Source: Siphonodentalium dalli
Lineage: Eukaryota > Mollusca > Scaphopoda > Gadilida > Siphonodentaliidae
Assembly (NCBI GenBank): GCA_032622095.1
Contig: CP136067.1
Span: 54,663,899-54,727,898 of the forward strand
DNA length: 64,000 nt
Direction: 5' to 3'
Made by a program: the position numbers and the translations under genes. The notes beneath the pieces were generated by a model. The model saw nothing but the letters and a program-made list of their open reading frames with translations. It searched no databases and was not told the origin of the DNA. This document shows positions 47,156-56,196 of the stretch, in pieces. How positions within the stretch are numbered: position 1 is the stretch's first letter; every line of letters starts with the position of its first letter.

Positions 47156-48260
47156 ACAACTAGGCGTACATAGACTGACGAGTGGTGTGTCCAAATAAAT
47201 ACTCTCTACTTTTAAATTATGAATACACTCGAGCCAAGGGCGTGTCGATATATGTTGCACACATAACGGCCTTTCCGTTGAAATATAGTGGGATTTCCGA
47301 CAGATGCTGGATATGTGTTAAAATGACATTTGAAGGGGGAATTTTTGCGAGAAAATTATTTTCTGAAGTGATCAAAGGCCGTTTTTATCTATTAAACAGA
47401 GTCCTTCGCTCAACTAGCCCCCGCTTACGATCGGCAAATGTGTATGTACAATTTATAATTACGTTAGTAGATGTGGTGCAACCGTGTGTCCGTCTGAAAC
47501 CTGGATTTTGTGGTGTTGTTGTGATATTTCGTCTTTTCGAAAACAACTTCCGATTTAATGTTTGTACGGTTTATACACCGTGAGTAAGAAAGTCCACCCA
47601 AATTATTCCCGAGTGGGCTAAAACCATGTCACGTGTTCCCCGTTTATTGTTTTTTTTTTACGAATAGAAGATAATCAATATGTATACGCACAAAAACGCA
47701 ATAAGAACGCGACTGCATCTCGGCATTTCGCTTCTCGGTGAGGTTTTGATGCGTCCGAACCTGAACGAAAATTGTCCGAACCCGAACAAAAATTGTTTCT
47801 GAACCTGAACAAAATCATCGGAAATATTGCGAATCTGAACCTGAACATTTTGAAATTTTCAAAGGTCGTTTTTCGGAGTTAGACAATAAAATATCGCCGG
47901 TTTTGCATTCCGAAGATGTGTGGTAACCTAATCTACCCACGACAATACATAAATTTGCGGATCCATGAGCCCAGGGCCAAAAAATTACGATAAAGCGAAC
48001 ATTTCGCCGCCTCGATAAAATTTCGAAATTAATGACGACTTGACACGCCAAATGCAACATTTCACATGCCTGTCATGCGAAAGACATGTTACGTATGTGT
48101 TGGGCATACAAATTCCTACATAACTGTTTAAAGGTGTATCACCGAAAGATGTCGTTAATTGATGCTTGAAGACAATATATACACTTACCGTTTATCCTGT
48201 CCACTGGGCGCCGCCACCTTGAAACGTACGAACCTAAACGGGTATCCGACAGTGACTATT

Positions 48261-48461
48261 GGCTTGGCTTATTTCAGAATCAAATAAGTCGGATATATAT
48301 GAACCTATGTGAATATTTATGTGCAAATGTGCGCGAAGCGCACACGGGAGCTGCAGGCCCCTAACGCACAATGGGAGCTGCATTCCCCTAACGCACAAAG
48401 GGGCCTGTTTCAGCTAGTGTAAAATAATTAAATTGAATATTGAATATTATGGCTCAATTAC
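48261..48461. repeat. Short GC-rich tandem phrases
   Basis: CGCACACGGGAGCTGCAGGC, CGCACAATGGGAGCTGCATT and CGCACAAAGGGGCCTG are three ~30-base related phrases (48341-48412), also echoed at 37686 (CGCACAAAGGGGCCGCGGGC). They may mark the outer edge of the inverted duplication. Confidence 0.6.
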
Positions 48462-48735
48462 CTGAATGTGCCATCGATATATTGCAATACCGGGCCAAAT
48501 TGTTTGTGTCTACGGAAAGCTTCGCTCAGTCCAGTCAATGGTTCAAACACGTAGAAGACACCATGATGGTTGTCAAGAAGGCTTCCAGCAAATGTTGAAC
48601 CACCACGCATATAGGCTAAAAGAATGACTCCTGTTGTTTTGGTCGGTTTCGGTGCGGCAGTCAACCTCGGCATGCCACCGTCGATGAAGTAATTCAACCA
48701 GAAGTAATTCTTGATTCTCGGGATTCTCAGGTCAA
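48462..48735 (-). CDS. Exon of a carbohydrate sulfotransferase-like gene
   Basis: The frame reads VILLAYMRGGSTFAGSLLDN followed by HHGVFYVFEPL, the 5'-phosphosulfate-binding region of Golgi carbohydrate sulfotransferases (CHST1/3-type), which transfer sulfate from PAPS to glycan chains. Arg-Gly-Gly-Ser-Thr stands for the usual R-S/G-G-S-S/T loop and FEPL is the family hallmark. Boundaries: a pyrimidine tract ending CTTTCTTTCTAG precedes base 48735, and CATTCAG is followed by GTAATT after 48462, giving a 274-base exon. Other exons (the 3'-phosphate-binding block and catalytic tail) are not in sight on either side; downstream lies the inverted duplication. It is either one exon of a gene with very long repeat-filled introns or an isolated pseudo-exon. 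The exon is free of stops. Confidence 0.8.
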
Positions 48736-49231
48736 CTAGAAAGAAAGGAAGTTGCAATTTAACCTTTTCTTTACTGAATGGAGAGATGCATGTTCTCAGC
48801 TATCCGGTATGTATTATATCGCAGGTAGGTGTAATGATCCCCGAAATGAAAAAGTTGCCGCTTATAGTCTATATCGGCAGTTACTTATTATTATTGTTTT
48901 GTTTTTTTTACAGTTTTACATTCTTTTCATTTAAGCAAATGTTGGGCTCATTTCCTGGTACAGTGTATTACATTTGAACAACAGCTGCACTTAACGATTT
49001 ATTATATTATAACATAATACATTATTTCATACGACAGATACATTAACATAGTAATCATTAATTAATACAAAGTCTTCAATAGCCAGATAAATATCCGACC
49101 GAATCTAAATATGCTAGCATTGCCAACTGCCCTTAATTCTCTGTAAACCCTCTTGAAGTGACGCAGTCTGTTGTTGACGCTCCTGTATTTTCTGTTGCGG
49201 TCTGACACGGCCGCCGTTGCTTCTTGTAATA
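48736..49231. other. No gene seen; possible intron
   Basis: AT-rich sequence upstream (minus sense) of the sulfotransferase exon, consistent with intron. No further exon with family motifs was recognised. Confidence 0.5.
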
Positions 49232-49920
49232 ATAATAATATTTATATAGCGCCTATCCCCCACCTGATACAGACCAATCTTACTCTGTAGTAATACAAAA
49301 CTATTAGTTAAAAGGCCTATGTGGTAAATGGTATGTGGCATGCCACGCCAGCCGTTGAAGCATGCCACAGGATCTTTGAAAAGCTAAATCCTAACATTGC
49401 CAAAGGGTAATGACTCTATAAAGAATGTACCTTTCGAAATAACGGCGATTTGTATGAGAAATTACAACACCACAATAGATCAACTCTGGTAAAATATAAA
49501 TCAAATTCTTATACAGGGTTGGTGGGCTTGGGGGAGTTCTGGGTTACGCTCTTTAAAACACTTCTTCAAATATTTCCGTTATTTCGTCAAAAACACTTCT
49601 TCAAATATCTCCGTTATTTAGTTAATAAAAATAATTTCTTATTTCTATAATTCGCGCTATTTCGTTCTTATTTCTATAATTCGCGCTATTTCGTCATTTC
49701 GATACATTTTTTATTCCGCTATTTCGCTGTATTTTCCTATTTCGCTTTTTCGTTGTATTTCATATTTCGATAATTCGCTATATTTGACATATTATGGGAT
49801 ATTGGAATGCCTCAACGGCTGGCGTGGCATGCCACATACCCTTTACCACTGAGGCCTTTTAACTAATAGTTTTGTATTACTACAGAGTAACATTGGTCTG
49901 TATCAGGTGCTATCCCCCAT
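49232..49920. repeat. Inverted repeat with LINE/SINE-tail-like arms
   Basis: 49240-49365 (GCGCCTATCCCCCACCTGAT, TTAGTTAAAAGGCCT, GGCATGCCACGCCAGCCGTT) pairs with 49806-49917 (AACGGCTGGCGTGGCATGCC, AGGCCTTTTAACTAA, CTGTATCAGGTGCTATCCCC). The left arm ends in (TAA)n-ATATTTATATAGCGCC, a tail seen in many invertebrate LINE/SINE 3' ends. The loop (49561-49800) is a degenerate TATTTCGCTATTTCG low-complexity repeat with local duplications. Confidence 0.75.
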
Positions 49921-49980
49921 AAGGGGCCCTAAGCGCTTTACACATTATATAAATACACAAGAAATGCACATGCAAAATAA

Positions 49981-50505
49981 TCAATAGATATGTGGAATTA
50001 TATATACTAGTAATAAGATTTTGTTAGTTTTCTTTGTGTCGGGGTAGCGTCGTCGGAACATATAAGTTTTTAATGCAGATCGAAAATCGGTTAGCAAACA
50101 AGATTGCCAAATTTCATTTGGTAGAGAGTTCCAAATGTCGGGACAGGCTACAGAAAAAGCTCTGTCGCCGACGGTCATAAGATTTGCACCTTGAGGGCAG
50201 AGAAGGGACGATTCACCAGAACGAATTCATTAAGTGTTCGCCGGGGAGTGTATGGATAGACCAGACTGTTAATATATTCGGGAAGGGAATCAGAGACAAA
50301 CATCCGACGGAAACCAAATGTGGCTATTTTGAATTGTATCCGATCTTTGATAGGTAGCCAGTGAAGGTCGGCGTGCATGGTTGTTACGCTACAGCCTTTC
50401 CTTCTTCGAAGTACAATTCTGGCGGCGGTGTCCTGCAAGCGTTGAAGTCTGCTGATTTGCGAATTCTGCTGTAGTATGGTCGATTCATGATACTCTGTTC
50501 TTTTT
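49981..50505 (-). pseudogene. 3' fragment of an L2/CR1-like LINE ORF2
   Basis: Minus-strand frames read LQRLQDTAARIVLRRRKG, then LHWLPIKDRIQFKIATFGF and, after a frame change near 50178, GDRAFSVACPDIWNSLPNEI. This LQ-x-x-Q-N/D-x-AAR ... LHWLP ... RAFS-A-P-xxWNSLP series is the well-known conserved C-terminal region downstream of the RT in many animal LINEs. The RT domain and endonuclease are absent, so the copy is 5' truncated. The downstream sequence GTGTAAAGCGCTTAGGGCCC is the likely 3' UTR. Confidence 0.85.
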
Positions 50506-50586
50506 TGATGAATTCGACGATGAAGTTGAACAGATTAGGTATGTTCCCCGGCAGATAATTTTAATTATTTATAATATATACACATA

Positions 50587-50826
50587 CTAGATATTTCTTC
50601 CTGGAAGATAGCAGTGATTGGTCTGGATGTCTGTCAACAATGGTTTTATGCTCTGCGAGGATGGTGTTAGCAGCAACCGTTGGGCCTGGTCTGACTCGTG
50701 GTTATGCTGGCTTTTGTATGAGGTGACAGTGTCGTTCTTGGTGTTAACAATAGCACCGCAGCTCTTTAAACAGCATCGCCAATGTACACTGTCTTTTCTT
50801 CGAGTGACTACTCCGTGCAGGTTCAA
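50587..50826 (-). pseudogene. FLYWCH-type zinc finger fragment
   Basis: A 79-codon frame opened by TTG contains HWRCCLKSCGAIVNT and ends the finger with QHNHES: W16, C18, C23, H41 and H43 match the W-x-C ... C-x-A ... H-x-H pattern of FLYWCH fingers. The expected F-x-Y part upstream is out of frame, and a TAG sits directly before the TTG. In animals such fingers occur in host proteins and in MULE transposons. Given the surroundings a transposon remnant is more likely. The tail TPSSQSIKPLLTDI is unremarkable. It may also be an exon with the acceptor at TAG/TTG. Confidence 0.6.
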
Positions 50827-51451
50827 CTACCGTAGACACCGAGACGGATCAGATAGTTATTTTAAACTCATTGAAGTTAAATGTATCCCCATTTGTAAAT
50901 ATGTACATATCATTGTTACTTATAAATGTATTTATGTGAAATGTTTGTGAGTTTGGAGAATAAACTTGATTGAGACTTAACACAGTATATGATATCACGA
51001 ATGAAGCTTGCCAAGAATAAGGATAAGACTTCCCAGCTTACGAGGCAAAATCGAGAGCTGGACGACTGAGGGTGACTAGAAAGCCATCCATAAACGACGA
51101 CAATCGTAACAGAGGGAGAAATGAACGAAATTAGTATTTCGAATATGTTTTTTCTTTCTTCACAATTTAGGTAAATGGAAGAATGCATTCCTTACATGGT
51201 TATCTCCCAAATGTCCTAAACGCATCTGGTAGGAAAGATAATAAGTTTTATTTGTTAATACTCACCGACTTTATGAGGTCACAAAACAATCGGAACATTG
51301 TCCCGTTGTGTGAGTCTTCACGTATGACCAGCGTGTAAATCGGGTCTCAGCTCTCGGTATATAACATGTTCAACAAACGGACATGTGCCGTTTCTTAGTA
51401 AAGAAAGGTTTACGTAATCAAAGGCTTATTTACAGGATAAAAGCGCACGCA
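50827..51451. other. No gene seen
   Basis: AT-rich DNA, short frames only, no repeat structure noticed. Confidence 0.5.
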
Positions 51452-51453
51452 TA

Positions 51454-51706
51454 CATGTAATGCCCTAAGTAATCGACTCCTTAAACACAGCAGAATTATG
51501 GGTAACTTTTCAGGATTTAGTCGGAAATATGGCTTGTTGCCATTCATCGGAAAGCTCTCCTCTATGGCTTGTTGCAATTCATCGGAAAGCTCTCCTCGAG
51601 AGCTTTCCGATGAATGGCATGCAACAAGCCATATTTCCGACTAAATCCTGAAAAGTTACCCATAATTCTGCTGTGTTTAAGGAGTAGATTACTTAGGGCA
51701 TTACTG
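51454..51706 (+). mobile_element. Palindromic MITE, CAGTAATG family, 253 bp
   Basis: TA then CATGTAATGCCC at the left, GGGCATTACTG then TA at the right. Arms (GTAATCGACTCCTTAAACAC, TTCAGGATTTAGTCGG, TGCCATTCATCGGAAAGC) meet at CTCCTCGAGAG. TA target plus CA(G)TAATG ends recall Tc1/mariner-derived MITEs. It shares an extra internal duplication (TATGGCTTGTTGCAATTC) with the 17.4-kb copy that the 55.3-kb copy lacks. Confidence 0.88.
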
Positions 51707-52025
51707 TATATATGTATATTCCACCCCCTTTCCATTGACTGAAACCTGCTCGAATTTACAATATCAGTTATGAAAAGTATAATTATGGGGGTTGTGCTCT
51801 CTCGCCCCTCCGTGCTTCCACCGCCCCGAAACGTAGTTAACTGATGTTGGAAACCCTTTCTTTTCTGAATAGAATTATAAAAGTATAAATACACAGTATT
51901 CTTCATCTGGAGAGATATTTAGAATTAATGTATAAGCGGACGACAGGCAGACATATTTAAAGCGCTACAATGAGAATTTGTTCGAGTTATCTCCCTGCAT
52001 AGCTTTTTTTTTTATTATAATAGGT
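51707..52025. other. No gene seen
   Basis: Non-coding sequence between the MITE and R1 copy 5; a T run at ~52005-52013. Confidence 0.5.
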
Positions 52026-54077
52026 TGAGTCGTTATCTCGTGAGAATCCGGATTCAGAATATGGATTCAGATTACAGATTAGACCCCGTACGACTTGGTT
52101 CGGTAAACGAACAGACCAGAAATTGGCAGAATCAGTAAACGAACAGACCGTAATCTCAATCTCGTGGTAATCCAGATTCGGATTCAGATTCCGATTACGG
52201 ACTCAAATGTTCGTAATGTAAACAAACCGAGATTTCGCCACCTCGGAGTTTAAAAACACAATAAAACATAAGAATCCGTCTCTTGTGTACAAATTATTGC
52301 AGAATATAAACGATCTATATCAAACTATTTTAAATGCGGAGACAAATTTGTGTTAGCGAATGTAAACTGGGAGAATATTACTGAAATTAGCCAAATAATA
52401 ACGCTATTGATAGTACTTCGGTTGATGGCAAAGCAAATCATTGTCGAGTTCATTGTCACTTTCATATGTCCATTTCATAATTCCATCCATAAAATACCGC
52501 CCGAACGCATGTCGATTTCGAATTCGGCGGATACGTCACCATTGACAGAATTCATGTGAACCTGCATGGATATGTCTTCTGCTGTGTTCATTATTATAAT
52601 GTTTCTTCTTATTCAAGAAATAGTAGGATTATATGATATCGATGGATTATCATATACACGTATGTACTATCTAGTCTTATAGCAATTTAATGTTTAAAAT
52701 GTTTTGTTTCGTTAAATGCAGTCGTTTTGCACATAAGTCTCTGTATAGACAACAAACATAGGCATTTTTTGGCCAACGTGCTGTACATTAGTTGGAAAAT
52801 AAAGCTTTGCTCATGAAGCTAATGTTGTGGTCTTGTGATCGCAGGTGAACTGCATCTCCCAATCGCACAAACAAAAATGTAAAGCTTATTCTAGGATTTC
52901 AGGACTATATAGTGGAAATGTTAGTCAATTTATTGATTAAGTACCCACACATACAAGTTCTAGGGACGCGTGGCTAGAGGTTTCCTCAAATTTCCGGCCA
53001 ACTGCACCCCCCCCCCCATTGAACCAAACATCAATCTCACAGGTTCGCAGAATTCCATTTGCACCCCTTGGAAATAGCCAACCTGACACACACTAAGATT
53101 GGAAAATTACCAACTTTTAATGTTTGAAAAAATCAAACAATGAAAACAATTCCAACCTATATATGGTGTCAAATTAATGTCCAACTAATGTTGTGTCATG
53201 CATGAAATTTCCAACTGCTGGAAATGTACCAAAGTTTAGTTTAAACATATTTATTTCAAATATTTGTCAAATTTAGATAACACATGATATATAACACATA
53301 CATTTGTGTATACATACAATGGGATTGGAGGACAAGTGCTGACTCACTGAAGGGTACCCCCTCTCCCATATGTATTAACTGAAAAAATAAATAATTAGTA
53401 ATGGCAAAGCAACATGACTACCAAAAACAAGTTGAACATATATACAGATCACCGGTCACCCCCTTTCCCGATTTAGTCATAAGTTTGTATATGTATTTAT
53501 TTAAAATCGGGTTTGTTTGTTGCGTTTGCTGGCTTGTACGTATCATTATTTGGAACAATTAGCCAAAAGAATCCTGATTTTTCCTCACGTATGAATGACT
53601 GCACAGCTAAGCAAATTGTACCAAAGTTCGGGGGGGGGGGGGTCGAGACACCCAACCAACCCCTGTCGTCACACGTCACTGTGCAACTGACAAGTTTCGT
53701 GTGTTCTTCACAACATCTTCGGAATTTGAATCAGGAGGCCTAGAGCTGTTATAATTAAATGCTTGCCCTCATCAATAAACACACTTTAACTTGAAAAAAA
53801 AGAAGATGCGATTAAGACGGATTGGCAGCAAATTATGTGCCGTATATATACGCATAGAAGAAAAGCATGACTTTCACAACAAACGTGAACTTTATAAATA
53901 TAAGATACAAAATTGATACTTGTGTCAAATACATGAGCCATGTTTGACGCTGGGAGAACATTAAACATAGTTTCGGAGACCACGTGGATTTCAAAATCTG
54001 ACCTAGAATCGGGAATTAGCCCCGCCCCCGTAATCGGCTTTAGATTCTGAATCCGGATTCCCACCAAATAACGACTC
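52026..54077 (-). mobile_element. R1 TIR element, copy 5
   Basis: GAGTCGTTATCTCGTGAGAATCC at the left (parts only quoted) and CCAAATAACGACTC at the right. The R1 body is complete on the minus strand with an 11-C run (53007-53017). It includes a ~150-base CGTGCTGTACATTAG...CATACAAG segment (52760-52960) not seen in the other copies. Both ends are more diverged than in copies 1-4. Confidence 0.85.
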
Positions 54078-54777
54078 TCAGAGGCGTTATTTCGCTAAAA
54101 TCCCGATTCAGAATCTGGATTCAGATTACAGATTGGTCCCCGTACGACTTGGTTCGGCAAAAGAACAGACCAGAAATTGGCAGAATCAGTAAACGAACAG
54201 ACCGTAATCTCAATCTCGTGGTAATCCGAATCTGGATTCGGATTCCGATTACGGACTAAAATGTTCGTAATGTAAACAAACCGAGATTTCGCTACCTCGG
54301 AGTTTAAAAACACAATAAAACATAAGAATCCGTCTCTTGTGTACAAATTATTGCAGAATATAAACGATCTATATCAAACTATTTTAAATGCGGAGACAAA
54401 TTTGTTTTATTGAATGTAAACTGGGAGAATATTACTGAAATTAGCCAAATAATAACGCTATTGATAGTAACGCTGGGGGAGCACTTCGGTTGATGGCGAA
54501 GCAAATCATTGTTGATTGTCCCTTTCATATGTCCATTTCATAATTCCATCCATAAAATACCGCCCGAACGCATGTCGATTTCGAATTCGGCGGATACGTC
54601 ACCATTGACCGAAATTCACCGAATTCATATGAACCTGCATGGATATGTCTTCTGCTGTGTTCGTTATTATTATGTTTCTTCTTATTCAAGAAATAGTAGG
54701 ATTATATGATATCGATGGATTATCAGATACACGTATGTACTATCATCTATGGGAGGCCAAATTCACATTTAATAATG

Positions 54778-54998
54778 AATTGCACTTAAGCGCAATTGAT
54801 TGCACTTAAGCTAAGCGCAATCAATTGCGCTTAAGCTAAGCGCAATCAATTGCGCTTAAGCACAAATACCACATATTGTGCTTAAGCGCAAATAGGGGAT
54901 TTACGCTTAAGCGTAATTAATTACGCTTAAGCGCAATTAATTGCGCTTAAGCGCAATCAATTGCACTTAAGCGCGATCAATTGTGCTTAAGCGTAATT
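54778..54998 (+). repeat. Subterminal GCGCTTAAGCGCAA palindrome array
   Basis: About a dozen copies of (G/A)CTTAAGCGCAAT(T/C) in alternating phase, each itself a palindrome centred on TTAA. The mirror array is at 56700-56865, and single copies occur at both arms of 11291-12710. Repeated subterminal motifs of this kind are often transposase binding sites (inference). Confidence 0.88.
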
Positions 54999-55321
54999 GT
55001 GACTACTATCTAACCTACCCATAAACTATTAGCATGACCTGGTGTATCACCTAGCAACACAAGATGAGCATTGGGCTAATTTTTAACCTGCATGTACTCA
55101 ACAGTCATCTGTGAGTTATAATAATGTGTTCAACAATGAGAATCCCTAATTACATATTATCAGTATCCCTCTATCCAAAGAATTGATGTCTCCTTCCCGG
55201 AACTCTAGTAATTTTTGGTATGATGTTTTTTAATGTATTTTTGCACAGATTTTAGCCTTTACTATGGTAATATCCTATACATGCATGCGGTGTCACTGCA
55301 TGAGGGCTTTCTGACCTCATA

Positions 55322-55531
55322 CAGTAATGCACTAATTAATCGACTTCTTAACCACAGCAGAATTATGGGTAACTTTTCAGGATTTAGTCGGAAATATGGC
55401 TTGTTGCCATTCATCGAAAAGCTCTCGAGAGCTTTCCGATGAATAGCAACAAGCCATATTTCCGACTAAATCCTGAAAAGTTATCCATAATTCTGCTGTG
55501 GTTAAGGAGTCGATTAATTAGAGCATTACTG
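55322..55531 (+). mobile_element. Palindromic MITE, CAGTAATG family, 210 bp, intact
   Basis: TA (55320-55321), CAGTAATGC at the left, GCATTACTG at the right, TA (55532-55533). Arms of ~105 bases meet directly at the symmetric CTCTCGAGAG with no loop. Nested inside the foldback element. Confidence 0.92.
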
Positions 55532-55553
55532 TATGGTTTACTTATTGACTTAA

Positions 55554-56196
55554 AGGGGTACTGTACACAAAAATAGGCGATTTTTTAATTTACTCCCATT
55601 GAAATAACTTTCAAGTTAGATTGTGTTCGTGTTATATGAGTTTCGTACAAACCTAATTTAGCGAAGAAAATATTGATCTTGGAAACAAAAATATTACGAT
55701 TTCAAACTACGCGCCATGTTTTTGACCTTCACCGGAGAAGACGCGGTCGCAGGAACAACCGGAAGTTCATTGCTCACAGCTTCGATAGATGCATTCAATC
55801 TCTTCCATCGAACAATCTCACTCCCTATAAAATACTTGACGCTTTATGACTCTTTGTTTCTTTCTCCTTTTTTCCGAATCGGTTATAACGGGCCTTCTTT
55901 TGCAGGTAACATGTTTTGTTTGCAACTCAATAATGTTCGCGAACGGCCGTCGATAAAAGACACGCAACATATGCGATTTCAAGAACGGTAACTCGTAATG
56001 GCATAATTCTCCATTTTATGACTCCAGCCATAAATGAATTTATATTAAATAATTCAATTTAACTTTTACGATAGCCTGTTAACCGGAACGTTTTCAGTAG
56101 ACATCGTCGACTCAAATTAGTTATTTTATAATATAATATTCATATTAGATCGCTATTGTCACCGGGAATTTATTGAAATTGGGGTACAGTACCCCT
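55554..56196 (+). mobile_element. TTAA element family 1, 643 bp
   Basis: TTAA (55550-55553), AGGGGTACTGTAC; at the right GTACAGTACCCCT, TTAA (56197-56200). A plus-strand frame at 55716-55991 has no recognisable domain. Right third shared with 38434-39168. Likely non-autonomous relative of a TTAA-targeting superfamily. Confidence 0.88.

Larger units (their letters stand above)
37779..48260. repeat. 10.5-kb inverted duplication with unequal arms
   Basis: Three segment pairs occur in mirrored order: 37779-38352 with 47692-48260 (TCATCGGAAATATTGC-type sequence, CGAGAAGCGAAATGCCGAGA, ACACCTTTAAACAGTTATGT), 39477-39768 with 47330-47578 (CCTGGATTTTGTGGTGTTGT in the right arm), and 41160-41330 with 47156-47335 (ATCCAGCATCTGTCGGAAAT). 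The left arm is longer because it holds a TTAA element (38434-39168) and extra sequence at 39780-41150. The loop (41400-47150) contains further repeats. Divergence by scattered substitutions suggests an old event. Confidence 0.85.

Noticed and set aside
55716-55991. 91-codon frame inside the TTAA element
   Set aside because: No domain and not preserved in the sister element at 38434-39168.
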